From Palsa-504 sp963756575 (GTDB lineage Bacteria; Actinomycetota; Actinomycetes; Streptosporangiales; Streptosporangiaceae), in NCBI GenBank assembly GCA_963756575.1, contig CAVWOM010000021.1, forward strand, positions 930,001 to 994,000: a DNA stretch of 64,000 nucleotides, given 5' to 3'. This document shows, one piece after another, positions 7,798-16,996 of the stretch. Within the stretch, counting starts at the first letter, position 1. Each line of letters starts with the position of its first letter. A model generated the notes under the pieces. The model was given only the letters and a program-made list of their open reading frames with translations, was not told the origin of the DNA and ran no database searches. A program made the position numbers and the translations under genes.

Positions 7798-8505
7798 TCA
7801 GCCCCGGAGCTGAGTCTGCCGCCAGTCCCGCCCCGTCACCGGCCGCCACTGCGCCGACCCGGCCGACAGCTGCATCATCGGCTCCGGCCGGAACCCGCGC
7901 GCGCCGCCCGCCGCGGGCGCGCTCCCGTGGTGCGGGCTGGCCAGGATCATGACCACCATGGCCGAGTCCGCGGCGAACAGGTACGTCGGGTAGATCACCC
8001 CGACGAGGACGCTGAAATCGGTAACGTACAGGACTAGCCCCGCGGCCAGGCCGAACAGCGCGTAGGGCAGCCACGGCTCCTCGTCCGGGTTCACCCACGC
8101 GTGATGGAACGTCGGCAGGTAGGCCAGCAGGTCGGTGGCGACGGACACGGCCACCGCCCACGACATCGGGATGAGCCCCGGTACCAGCTCCGCCACCGCG
8201 AGCAGCGCCACGCCCTCCGCCGCCAGGGTCACGCACACCGCGTCCAGCGGACCGAATTCCCGGCTCCCGTGCCGCCACCCCAAGATCACCACCGCGGCGC
8301 AGCCCGCCGCGCAGAGCGCGGTGTAGCACGCCGTGGGCAGCTGTCCCGCCGCGAACGAGGAGACGGTCCCCACCGCCTGGACCACCATCCAGATGCCCCA
8401 GGACGCGATCCGCGGCCGGGCCCGGCCCCGCACGATGTCGATGATGTAGGGCAGCGCCGCGGCCGCGGTGAGCGCGCTGCTCACGATGGTGAGCGTGGGC
8501 TTCAC
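7798..8505 (-). CDS. Multi-pass membrane protein, unknown function
   Basis: A 235-residue protein with about seven hydrophobic segments (TIVSSALTAAAALPYIIDIV, GIWMVVQAVGTVSSFAAGQ, YTALCAAGCAAVVILGW, LPYALFGLAAGLVLYV, MVVMILA). LPYIIDIVRGRARPRIASW faintly recalls PQ-loop transporters, but I would not name a substrate. The start is the GTG at 8505, whose GTGA overlaps the stop of the upstream acetyltransferase gene, so the two are translated together. The short polar C-terminus is proline- and glycine-rich. Confidence 0.75.
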   Translation of the reverse strand: MKPTLTIVSSALTAAAALPYIIDIVRGRARPRIASWGIWMVVQAVGTVSSFAAGQLPTACYTALCAAGCAAVVILGWRHGSREFGPLDAVCVTLAAEGVALLAVAELVPGLIPMSWAVAVSVATDLLAYLPTFHHAWVNPDEEPWLPYALFGLAAGLVLYVTDFSVLVGVIYPTYLFAADSAMVVMILASPHHGSAPAAGGARGFRPEPMMQLSAGSAQWRPVTGRDWRQTQLRG

Positions 8506-9650
8506 GGCGCGGCTGCCGTGATGCTCAGCGCGCTGCCACCGCCCGCGGCGCACGCCCGCCGCCGGGCCGCCGCCGGCCGGGGCGCCGTCCCGGCCCGCGG
8601 GGCGGGAATCGCGGTATGAGCGGGCCGCTGGTTACCGGCCGCGCTGACGGTCCACCGCGGCTCCGCCCCCGTGCTGGCCACCAGTTTTTCCGGGGCGACG
8701 CTGCTCATCCAGTCGAGCACGCCGAAGCCCTCGCGCCGGGCGTGCTCCACCACCGCCGCTTCCAGCCGCCGCCCGGGGGAGTACCGCCGCCACGGCGGCG
8801 CGAACCGCCCGTCGAACACCCGGTAGGCGGCCCCGTCGGCGAACGCGATGACGTACGCCGCCAGGTGCCCGTCCAGGCGCAGCGTGCCGACCTCCAGCTC
8901 GCCGCGGGCGGCGTGCAGGTCATAGACCGAACGCCAGAAGGCCACGCCGGCGGTGTCGTCGAGATCGCTCGGCCGTCCGGCGTCGTGGTCCCGGGCCAGG
9001 TGCACGGCCTCGATCTCGTCGCGCAGCCTCGCCAGCCGGCCCGGATCGCGCTCGAACTCGATCTGCTCGCGAAGCGCGTGCTGCCGGATGCGCTGGCTGG
9101 AGCGGTCGAGGCCGCTGCGGATGCCGGGGCCGAACGCCACCTCGCCGGCGGTGAAGCCGATGACCGGGACGGCCGCCGCGGGTACCGCGCGGCCGCCCGG
9201 CAGCTGGCCGGCCAGCCAGACGGCATCGTTACCGTCGCGCAGCCCCGTCAGGTTCAGCTGCCAGGGGCCGCCCAGCTCCCGGGTGAAACCGGCCAGCTCG
9301 TTCAGGAGCGTCCGGCGGGCGCTCGCCGACCGGGCCGCGATCTCCCACGTGTCGTCGCTGTGCGGGCGTCCCGAGGTTACCTGCCAGGCTCCGCCGGCTT
9401 CGTGCACCGCGACCAGGGCGGCGGCCCGGATGCCGTCACCCGGCGCGGGCAGCGCCAGCAGTACCGGTTCCGCGCCGCGTCCGGACATAATGGCCGAACG
9501 CCACCAGGCGAGCCGGGCCGTTACCGGGGTTCCGGCGAGCTGATGGAGGGCCTCGACGGCGGGTTCGAAGGGGTAAAGGGCGGGCCAGCCCTTCACGATG
9601 GTGATCTGCGCGGAGGCCGCTGCCACCGGTTCATGCCGCGTCCCAGGCAT
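8502..9650 (-). CDS. GNAT-like (BioF2/FemAB-type) acetyltransferase-fold protein
   Basis: A 382-residue protein. The part from about residue 200 to 330 (QRIRQHALREQIEFER, FWRSVYDLHAARGELEVGTL, HLAAYVIAFADGAAYRVFDG, LDWMSSVAPEKL) has the look of the duplicated GNAT fold used by BioF2-like or FemAB-type acyl/aminoacyl transferases. The ATG at 9650 has an AAGGA site 7 bases upstream and is preferred to a frame start at 9701. The C-terminal ~50 residues are alanine- and arginine-rich. It is coupled by a 4-base overlap to the membrane protein that follows. The substrate is unknown. Bases 9651-9839 upstream hold only its promoter region. Confidence 0.65.
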   Translation of the reverse strand: MPGTRHEPVAAASAQITIVKGWPALYPFEPAVEALHQLAGTPVTARLAWWRSAIMSGRGAEPVLLALPAPGDGIRAAALVAVHEAGGAWQVTSGRPHSDDTWEIAARSASARRTLLNELAGFTRELGGPWQLNLTGLRDGNDAVWLAGQLPGGRAVPAAAVPVIGFTAGEVAFGPGIRSGLDRSSQRIRQHALREQIEFERDPGRLARLRDEIEAVHLARDHDAGRPSDLDDTAGVAFWRSVYDLHAARGELEVGTLRLDGHLAAYVIAFADGAAYRVFDGRFAPPWRRYSPGRRLEAAVVEHARREGFGVLDWMSSVAPEKLVASTGAEPRWTVSAAGNQRPAHTAIPAPRAGTAPRPAAARRRACAAGGGSALSITAAAP

Positions 9651-9839
9651 TCCCCGATCCTTCTCGCTGGGGCGCCCCGCAATCTGCGTATTCCGGGGCA
9701 ACTAGTACTCACGGTAACCTTATGCGTGCATATTGTGAATAGCCCCGACGGCAAAATTTCGCAGAACGTCATGTAGCGAGCACAGATCGTAACGACTATC
9801 CCAGCAAAAATTGCACGAGAAGGAGTACCGACAGAACCG

Positions 9840-10544
9840 CTACGGAATCAGCCCGAACACCGTGGCCGGGGAGCCCGATCCGCCCCGCACTCGTATTCCG
9901 CCCACGATGACCCAGCCGCCCGCCGCGGGCATCTCGCCGAGCCCGGCCAGGTTTTCCAGGTGAATGCGGTGCTCGTGAAGCAGCAGCCGATTAGTGCGGA
10001 ATGAGGTATCGGTGCCCGGATCGATTCCCAGCGTGTCGATTCCGAGCGCCCCGACGGAACGCCGCTCGATGAGCCACCGGGTGACCTCGGCGCCGAACCC
10101 GGGATAGTGCAGGCCGCCGGCCGTGTCCGCGTTCAGGTAAGCCGCCGGGTCGTCCCAGCGGTCCGCGAAGCCCGTCCACATGAGAACGGCGCTGCCGGGC
10201 GGCACCGGGCCGAAGTTGGCCTCCCATTTCTCGACCTCCGTACGGCCGAGGGTGAAGTCCGCGTCCTCCGTCACCTCGGCCCTGACGTCGAGGACGACGG
10301 CGGGAAAGAAGAAGTCGCCCGGGTCGAGCTCGTCCGCGGCCGCGTGGCCGGAATGGAAGTGCGCGGGCGCGGCCCAGTGCGTGCCCGACTGCTCGCCGGT
10401 CACGACGGCCTGCAGGTGGTACCCGTCGTGCGCGACCGTGGCGGCCGGCCGGATCTCGACCGGCGGGTCGCCGGGGAAGACCGGCATGCCCGGGCCGAGC
10501 ACGTGGCTGAGGAACACCACCCGGGAGAAGCCGAACGGGGCCAT
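9840..10544 (-). CDS. Cyclase family protein (kynurenine formamidase-like fold)
   Basis: A 234-residue member of the metal-dependent cyclase/formamidase family. It has the N-terminal SHVLGPGMPVFPGDPP segment and the metal-site region SGTHWAAPAHFHSG, where family members usually read HxGTHxDxPxHF. The usual aspartate is alanine here, so catalysis may be altered. The C-terminal IDTLGIDPGTD and LLHEHRIHLENLAGLGEMPA segments fit the family. The start overlaps the stop of the upstream permease gene (TGATG), so it is the last gene of a three-gene operon with two amino-acid permeases. A role in breakdown of an imported amino acid or amide is inferred. Confidence 0.8.
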   Translation of the reverse strand: MAPFGFSRVVFLSHVLGPGMPVFPGDPPVEIRPAATVAHDGYHLQAVVTGEQSGTHWAAPAHFHSGHAAADELDPGDFFFPAVVLDVRAEVTEDADFTLGRTEVEKWEANFGPVPPGSAVLMWTGFADRWDDPAAYLNADTAGGLHYPGFGAEVTRWLIERRSVGALGIDTLGIDPGTDTSFRTNRLLLHEHRIHLENLAGLGEMPAAGGWVIVGGIRVRGGSGSPATVFGLIP

Positions 10545-12172
10545 CACGAATGGTTGACCGGAGCGGCGGGCGTGACCTCGGCCACGGCGGCCGGCTCGGA
10601 GCGCGTCTTGCCGCCCAGCCAGTAGAAGGCCAGGCCGAGCGCGACGATGACGGCCAGCGGCACGAGCTGGCTGAGCTCGTACTGCAGCCGCTGGTGGGAG
10701 AAGCTGAGGCTGGCCAGCGCGTCGTTCGGGTTACCCCCGGCGCCGAACCAGTTGACGCCGAAGCCCGGCCAGATCAGCGCGACCGTGGCCAGCAGCGCCC
10801 AGAACGTCGGGACGACCGAGCAGATCCACGCCCCCGCGGTCCCGCCCGGCACCCGGTAGGGACGCTCGACGTCCGGGCGCGAGTACCTGAGCTTGATCAG
10901 CGCCGGGAAGATGAACAGGTACGAGATCGTGGTGGTCGAGATGGTCAGCCCGAGCACCGCGGAGAAGTACCGGCTCGAATCGCCCCCGGTGATCTGGAAG
11001 GCCGCGATCATCAGCACGGTCGACACCGCCCCGGACACCAGGTTCATCACCACCGGCGTGCCGAACCGGGCCGAGAACCGCCCCAGCACCCGCGGCCCGC
11101 CGCCGTCGAAGGAGGCCACCGCCTCGGTCCGGTCCGAGCCCATGATCCACGTCGTGCCCGCGCTGGCCAGCGCGAAGATGAACACCACGGCCGCCACCCG
11201 GCCCAGGAGCAGGCCCGTCCCGGTGAGCGTCACGGTCCCGTCGGCCGCCACGTGCCCGCCGTAGACGGTGAAGGTGGCCTTGACCGCGTCCAGGAACCCG
11301 GTCAGGTTGGAGACCTGGCTGGTCGGCAGCACGATCAGGATCGCCAGGATCGGGATGCCGTAGGCGAGCATGGTCGTCAGGCCGGACGACAGGACGGCGA
11401 ACGGCACGTCCCGCCTGGGGTTGGTCATCTCCTCGCCCGCCGCCGACGGCACCTCCAGGCCGGCGTAGTTGAAGAACAGCACCGGCACCACGGCGATGAA
11501 CACCGCGTAGGTAGGCACGAAGGCGTGCCCGCCGAAACCGTGCACCCCGTGCCGGGCCGCGTACACGATGACCGAGATCACGAAGAACGTCAGGATCACC
11601 CCGCGGGCCCAGGCGCCCAGCGTCGGCACCCACTTGCCGTACCGCAGCGACACGATGGCGGCCCCGATGGTGAACCAGATGAAGGCCACCGCGTACACGT
11701 ACTTCCACGGGCCGCCCACCGTGCCGAAGAACTCCTCGATCGCGGCGAACGAGACGATCGTCAGGGACCCGCCGACCCAGATCGGGTTGGAGATCCAGTA
11801 GATGACGGAGTTCACCGCGGCCAGCGGCCGCCCGAAGGCCAGCCGGGTCCAGACGTAGGGGCCGCCCTCGGCGGGAAAGGCCGAGCCCAGCTCGGACACG
11901 GACAGCGCGTAGGGCAGGAAGAAGAACAGCCCGAGGAAGATGAGCCAGGTGAAGCCCTGCGCCCCGTTGCTCGCGACCGCGCCGATGGTGTCGATCGTCA
12001 CCACGGTGCAGATCAGGTAGAAGACCATGTCGAAGCGCCGGAAGTGCCGCCTCAGCTTGCGCCGTTCCCGCAGGGCGCTGGCGGTGGTCTCGAAGCCGGT
12101 CTCGAAGCCGGTCGCGAAGCCGGTCTCCCGGTCGGTCGCGGGGCCCGGCTGAGCCGGGTTGATCTCAGTCAC
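10544..12172 (-). CDS. APC-superfamily amino acid permease
   Basis: A 542-residue protein with about 12 transmembrane segments (FYLICTVVTIDTIGAVASNG, FLGLFFFLPYALSVSELGSA, YVYAVAFIWFTIGAAIVSL, TTMLAYGIPILAILIVL). The sequence FPAEGGPYVWTRLAFGRPLA and FFNYAGLEVPSAAGEEMTNP are typical of APC/glutamate-GABA-type carriers. The N-terminus carries a short repeat (GFATGFETGFETT) caused by a 12-base tandem repeat near 12087-12125. The GTG start at 12172 overlaps the stop of the upstream permease by 8 bases. The substrate cannot be told from sequence. Confidence 0.9.
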   Translation of the reverse strand: MTEINPAQPGPATDRETGFATGFETGFETTASALRERRKLRRHFRRFDMVFYLICTVVTIDTIGAVASNGAQGFTWLIFLGLFFFLPYALSVSELGSAFPAEGGPYVWTRLAFGRPLAAVNSVIYWISNPIWVGGSLTIVSFAAIEEFFGTVGGPWKYVYAVAFIWFTIGAAIVSLRYGKWVPTLGAWARGVILTFFVISVIVYAARHGVHGFGGHAFVPTYAVFIAVVPVLFFNYAGLEVPSAAGEEMTNPRRDVPFAVLSSGLTTMLAYGIPILAILIVLPTSQVSNLTGFLDAVKATFTVYGGHVAADGTVTLTGTGLLLGRVAAVVFIFALASAGTTWIMGSDRTEAVASFDGGGPRVLGRFSARFGTPVVMNLVSGAVSTVLMIAAFQITGGDSSRYFSAVLGLTISTTTISYLFIFPALIKLRYSRPDVERPYRVPGGTAGAWICSVVPTFWALLATVALIWPGFGVNWFGAGGNPNDALASLSFSHQRLQYELSQLVPLAVIVALGLAFYWLGGKTRSEPAAVAEVTPAAPVNHS

Positions 12173-13625
12173 GTCGCATCTCCAGCATGGACGGCGCGCT
12201 CTCGCGCGGGATCTTGAAGAACGAGGACTTCAGGCCCAGCCGCGCGAAGAGCATCAGCAGCACCCCGGCCGCCAGGATGCCGGCCAGCGACCAGCGCTGG
12301 GACGCCGGGGCGCTCATCGTCGACTTGGCCACGATCCAGACCAGGAAGCCGGCGGCGGCGAGGGGGAGGATGCCGATGAGCACGGCGTCCCACAGGTTGC
12401 TGAACACGTGCCGCCGGTAGTACACGATGGCGGACAGCGCGGTGAGGATGTAGAAGCTGGCGTACAGCACTCCGGTCACGTCGATCAGCTGCGTGAAGGC
12501 GTTCGCGATCGAGCTGGAGAGCAGGTAGACCCAGGTGACCGCGATCAGGACCACGCCGACGACCACGCTGGCGACCACGGGGGTGGCGTAGCGCGGGCTC
12601 ACGATGCCCAGGACCGGCGGCAGCACCCGGTGGCCCGCCATCCCGTAGATCATCCGGGCCAGGATGACGATGCTGACGCCCGTGGACGCGATCACCGACA
12701 GCGCCAGGGCCAGCGCCATCACCTTGGCCGCGGTGCCGCCGCCCAGCGACTGGGCGATGTAGACCAGCACCGAGGACGAGTTGGCCTTCAGCTTGGCCGG
12801 TGAGACCACGCCCTGCAGGCCCACCTGGCAGAACGTGTAGATGACGATGAGCAGCGCCACCGCGATGACCGCGGCCCGGCCCGGGTTGTGCCGCCGGTGC
12901 TTGACTTCCTCGTTGACGTAGACCGTGGCGTCCCAGCCCGCGAACATGAACACCGCGATGAGCAGCCCGGACGCCAGGCTGCCGTGGCCGCCGATGCCGC
13001 TCAGGCTGAGCCAGGCGCCGGTGACGGGGAAGGTGCCGTGGTGGTGGGTCAGGACGGCGAACAGCCCCGCGACCGAGAAGGCGATGAGGATCAGGTACTC
13101 GACCAGGCCCATGCCGACCTGGGTACGCGCGGTGAGGCGGATGCCGACGATCGCGATGAGGAGCATCGCCGCGATGACGAGGGTGCTGATGAAGATGTTC
13201 GGCCAGGTGCTGATCGCGCTGGCGCCGAAGATGGCCAGCACCGACGGGCCGAGGACGACCACGCCGGCGATCGCCCCGACCAGGCTGGCCGCGATCATCA
13301 GCCAGCCGGTGATGAAGCCGAGGTAGGGGTTGATCGCGCGGCCCACCCACTCGAACGAGGCGCCGCAGTTGGCGTTCCACAGGTTCAGCCGCCGGTAGGC
13401 GTTGGCGATGACCAGCATCGGGACCCCGCACAAGACGATGACGGGCCCGCTGCCGTAGGACGACGCCAGGGCCAGCCCGGCCAGCGAGAGCCCGATGGCC
13501 ACCGTCGGCGCCGAGTTGGCCATCCCGATGATCGTGTCCTGGGCGGCCCCGATCGCGTCGGGTTCCAGCCGGGCCGGCAGGACCTGGTTGGCCTCCGGGA
13601 TGGCCGTCGCGAGTCGTTCCGTCAT
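12165..13625 (-). CDS. APC-superfamily amino acid permease
   Basis: A 486-residue permease with about 12 hydrophobic segments, including MANSAPTVAIGLSLAGLAL, FITGWLMIAASLVGAIAGVV and VIASTGVSIVILARMIYGMA. FMFAGWDATVYVNEEVKHRR matches the TM6-TM7 region of APC carriers. The ATG at 13625 with GGGAG 5 bases upstream is preferred to an open frame reaching 13739. It is the first gene of the operon permease-permease-cyclase. It is only distantly like the next permease, so this is not a recent tandem duplication. Confidence 0.9.
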   Translation of the reverse strand: MTERLATAIPEANQVLPARLEPDAIGAAQDTIIGMANSAPTVAIGLSLAGLALASSYGSGPVIVLCGVPMLVIANAYRRLNLWNANCGASFEWVGRAINPYLGFITGWLMIAASLVGAIAGVVVLGPSVLAIFGASAISTWPNIFISTLVIAAMLLIAIVGIRLTARTQVGMGLVEYLILIAFSVAGLFAVLTHHHGTFPVTGAWLSLSGIGGHGSLASGLLIAVFMFAGWDATVYVNEEVKHRRHNPGRAAVIAVALLIVIYTFCQVGLQGVVSPAKLKANSSSVLVYIAQSLGGGTAAKVMALALALSVIASTGVSIVILARMIYGMAGHRVLPPVLGIVSPRYATPVVASVVVGVVLIAVTWVYLLSSSIANAFTQLIDVTGVLYASFYILTALSAIVYYRRHVFSNLWDAVLIGILPLAAAGFLVWIVAKSTMSAPASQRWSLAGILAAGVLLMLFARLGLKSSFFKIPRESAPSMLEMRRD

Positions 13626-14189
13626 CTGTTCTCCCGTCCTGCGGGCGCGCCAATGGCGCCTGGCCCGCAGCGTGTCCTCATGCCTGTTTGCCATCGCTCG
13701 ACATGTCCCCGGCGAACACGGCGTTGGCTGGCTTTTCAAACCATACGATCAAATCCGGCGGCATGTCAGAAAGACCGCGAATTTCCGAAAATCACGGTAT
13801 GGGAAGGCACGGAGGCCGCTTTCGGTAAAGGCGGTCGCGCCCGCCGCCGCCGTATCCAGGCTGGCCTGGGCTTATTACCGAACGAGGCTCGTGTTTCGCC
13901 CCTACTCATCTGTTACCCGTGTTGCTGCGGTGAGCCGTGCGGAAAGCTGCGGCTCACCGTGCATGGTGTCACGTGAATAGCGACCCGGCGCACCGCCGGA
14001 CCATCGTGCGTAGTTAAAACGGGCTGTACTTATCCGGTAAATCAGAATCCGCGTAAATTGGCCGCCTGACGGCTAGAGTGTCTCTTGGCATGCCGTGCGC
14101 TCTGTACAGCCAAATAACGTCGAAAGGTGGCCGCCTCGGCTTTTCTGCAGCCGAAGCGGTTCCCGGCCATTGAACTGGTGTGAGTGGCG
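13626..14189. other. Long divergent intergenic region with a hairpin
   Basis: This is 564 bases between the permease operon (minus) and the kinase gene (plus). It is less GC-rich than its surroundings and I see no convincing gene. At 13928-13959 a perfect 10-base stem (CGGTGAGCCG with CGGCTCACCG) encloses an inner GC/GC pair and a GGAAA loop. It lies about 300 bases upstream of the permease start and is not followed by a T-run, so it is more likely a structured leader or protein site than a terminator. Confidence 0.5.
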
Positions 14190-16338
14190 ATGCATGCTGA
14201 GATACTCCTGGCCGTCATGGTGCTCGCGGTGGCCCTCCTGGTCGCCGTGGACTTCGTCCGCCGTTCGAGCGAGGGACCACACGAGCACATCGACCGGCCG
14301 CTGTACGACGCCCGGCGCGGCTCCTTCACGCCGTCCGGCGCCCCGGTAACCGCCGTCGAGCCGGCGCATGCCGGCCGCGGGGGAGCGGCGCCCCCCGTCC
14401 GTCCGGCCGGGGCCCAGGGGAGCTGGCTCGTCCGCACCCGGCTGGCGCTGCTGGCGTCCTCGGCGGCGGTCGCCGCCGCGGTCGCGACGGCCAGCCTCAT
14501 CCGCGCGCGCGACGCGGTCCAGGGGGCGCCGTTCCACTCCGACATCAGCTCGATCCGGGACGGGGCCACCGCGACCGCCATCTTGTCCGCGGTCGTCGCG
14601 GTCATCGCGCTGGCCGTCGGCGGGTGGGCGTCGGTCATCTTGATCAGGTCGGTGCTGCGGCCGCTGAACCAGCTGCGGACCGGGGCGGTCGAGCTGGCCG
14701 AGGTCCGCCTGCCCGACGCGCTCCGCGGCGGCGGGCGCGGCCCGCTCGCCGTCCGGTCGGTCGGCGTCTCCTCTTCCGACGAGATCGGCGAGATCGCCCG
14801 CGCCTTCGACCAGGTCCAGGCCGAAGTGCTGGGGGTGACCAGCAACGAGGCCGGACTGCGGGGCAAGCTCGGCGAGATGTTCGTGGAGCTGTCCAGCCGC
14901 AGCCAGGCCATGGTGGAGCGCCAGATCAGGCTGATCGACGAGCTCGAGCAGGGCGAGCAGGACGCCGGGCGCCTGTCCAGCTTGTTCAAGATGGACAGCA
15001 TCGCGACCCGGATGCGCCGCTACTCGCAGAACCTGCTCATCCTGGCCGGCCATGAGCTGCCCGGCCGGTGGAGCCAGCCGGTGGCGCTGATCGACGTGAT
15101 CAAGGCCGCGGTCTCCGAGATCGAGGAGTATGAGCGCGTCTCGCTCAGCGCCGAGCCGGGCATCGCGGTAACCGGGCCCGCCGTCCGCGACGTGGTGCAC
15201 CTGCTCGCCGAACTGACCGAGAACGCGACGTCGCTGTCCGCCGCGGGCACCTCGGTAGATATCTCCGGTCGCCCGCTGGCCAGCGGCGGGGTCCTGATCG
15301 ACATCACCGATCAGGGTGTCGGCATGAATCCCGACGCGCTGGCCGAGGCCAACCGGCGGCTGGACAGCCCGCCGGCCATGGACTTCGCCGTGTCCAGGAA
15401 CATGGGCCTGTTCGTGGTGGGCCGGCTCGCCACCCGGCACGGCATCAAGGTCCGGCTGCAGCCCGCCGCGGCCGGCGGCCTGACCGCGATGGTCTGGCTG
15501 CCCGACGCCGTGGCCGCCCGGCAAGACGGCGGCTCCCCCCTCGACCGCCACCCGGCCGAACGGGAACCCGCGACCACGTCGATGTGGTCCGCCCCGGTCC
15601 TCGAGGACGCGCCCGTCCGGTCACGGCAGGCCCCGGCCGCCGCCTACGTCCGCCCCGGCCCCGGCCCCGGCCGCCACGCCTGGTCCGACAGCGCCCCCCA
15701 GCCCGCCTTCCACCCGCACCCCCCGCCCCCCGCCGACCCGCCCGCGGCCGCCCCCGTCCAGCCGGCCGCCCCCGTCCACCGGCCGCCCCCGCCCAGCCCG
15801 CCGCCCCCGCCCAGCCGGCCGCCCCCGCCCGGCCGCCCCCGCCCAGCGCCTCAGGGTCACCCCGCGTCCTGCCTCGGCACCGCCCCTCCCCACCCAGGCC
15901 GCCCCGGGCGCCAGCGCCATGCCCGCGGTCAGCGCGGACCAAGCCTCGGCCCCGGAGGACGGCCTGCCCCGGGATGCCGCCGAAGAACGCCGCCTCCCCA
16001 TCTACGACGCGGTCGAGTCGGACTGGTTCGGCAACCGCCGCAAGCTCCCCAGCGGCGCGGCGTCAGCCGAGACCCGCTGGACCTCACCCGCCGACCCCGG
16101 CTGGGGCGCCGCCCAGGCGGCCGCCGAGCCCGTCGCGGGCGGCGAGACCACGGCCGGCCTGCCGGTCCGGGTGCCGCGGGCGAACCTGGTACCCGGCACG
16201 ATCAGCGCCGGCCCGGCCAGCACGCCGGACACCCCGCCCCTACCCCGGTCGGCATCCGCCCTCCGCGACCGCCTCACCGGCTTCCAGCGCGGCACCAGCC
16301 AAGGCCGCGCCGCCTTGGACCGCGACCCCGGCAACTAG
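14190..16338 (+). pseudogene. CvnA-like histidine-kinase-fold membrane protein, two frameshifts in the linker
   Basis: Sensor-kinase-like protein of the type found as CvnA in Streptomyces conservons. It has an N-terminal anchor (ILLAVMVLAVALLVAVDFV), a second membrane pair, a HAMP-like stretch and an ATPase domain with the N-box ELTENATSLS (about residue 341) and DITDQGVGMN. The C-terminal RLPIYDAVESDWF, AAQAAAEPVAGG and RVPRANLVPGT are CvnA hallmarks but lie in another frame (about 15841-16338). Two missing bases near 15777 and 15829, in a Pro/Ala repeat linker, explain both shifts; adding 2 gives a whole 717 codons. Sequencing error is likely. No cvnB-D genes follow, so it is an orphan. Confidence 0.8.
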
Positions 16339-16489
16339 GCCCCCTGACCCGCCCGCGCCCCGCCCCTGCCGCCAGCGCCCCTGCCCCGCCCGCGCCGCCT
16401 GACCCGCCGACGCACCCGCCCCGCTCATCCCGCTCATCCCGCTCGCCCCACCCGCCCCGTCGGCTACGTCCCCGGCCGCGCCGGAGACC

Positions 16490-16535
16490 GGGTCGCTGCT
16501 CCAGCGACCCCCCCAAAACCCACTGCCAGGAACTT
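16490..16535. repeat. Hairpin-bearing repeat, copy A
   Basis: A 9-base stem (GGGTCGCTG/CAGCGACCC) with a CTC loop at 16490-16510 is followed by CACTGCCAGGAACTTAAGG. An inverted relative with the same CTC-loop hairpin and 18 of 19 bases of that tail lies at about 16805-16858. Both copies are in the non-coding space between the CvnA-like and CbbX-like genes. Confidence 0.6.
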
Positions 16536-16562
16536 AAGGCGGCACTCTCGCACCATGCTGTT

Positions 16563-16617
16563 TCATGATCGCGGACAGTTTTGGCTCCTATGCGCCGGAA
16601 ACTGTCCGCGATCATGA
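16563..16617. terminator. Strong 19-base inverted repeat after the CvnA-like gene
   Basis: Perfect 19-base arms at 16563-16581 and 16599-16617 with a 17-base loop. It lies 225 bases after the CvnA-like stop and is not followed by a T-run. A factor-dependent or processing-type terminator is likely, but a protein binding site is possible. The rest of 16339-16996 holds only repeats and the next promoter; I see no gene. Confidence 0.5.
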
Positions 16618-16804
16618 TCGATGTCCGGAATGTCTTAACTTAAAGTTGAGACATTAATTGATATAGCGGACTCGCTGTGGCGTGGCCAGGATGCCGCAGC
16701 CGTGCTACCACAGCCGACCCGCACCCGCGCCGCTCCCCGGTGCGCCCCCACCCGCGGCGAATGGCTCTGACCAGCAGAACCCCCCGGAGAGGACCGCACA
16801 GAGC

Positions 16805-16858
16805 TTCCTTAAATTCCTGGCAGTGCCCCAAAACCGGGTCGATGCTCCATCGACCCGG
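16805..16858. repeat. Hairpin-bearing repeat, copy B (inverted)
   Basis: CCTTAAATTCCTGGCAGTG is followed by an 11-base stem (CCGGGTCGATG/CATCGACCCGG, 16834-16858) with a CTC loop. Taken with copy A at 16490-16535 it forms a roughly 370-base inverted pair. This looks like a small dispersed repeat family; no transposase is nearby. Confidence 0.6.
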
Positions 16859-16956
16859 CTAGAGCCAGCCCCCGGAGCCAGCCCCCGGAGCCAGCCCCCG
16901 GTGCCGGCCTCGGTGCAACGCCCGGGCCAGCGCCCGGACCGCCCCCGGGTATCGCC

Positions 16957-16986
16957 TTGACCTGCGGCTACACAGCTGGATACCCT
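16957..16986 (+). promoter_or_regulatory. Housekeeping-type promoter of the CbbX-like gene
   Basis: TTGACC (16957-16962), an 18-base spacer and TACCCT (16981-16986). Transcription would start about 4-7 bases before the ATG at 16997, so the mRNA would be leaderless or nearly so. This agrees with the absence of a ribosome binding site. Confidence 0.55.
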
Positions 16987-16996
16987 CGAATTCGAC

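Noticed and set aside
9840..13625. Complete kynurenine or hut pathway around the cyclase and permeases
   Set aside because: Only the cyclase-fold protein and two generic permeases are present; there is no dioxygenase or kynureninase to support it.
16339..16996. Small genes in the repeat region between the kinase and the CbbX-like ATPase
   Set aside because: All candidates are Pro/Arg-rich without ribosome sites and overlap the hairpin repeats.
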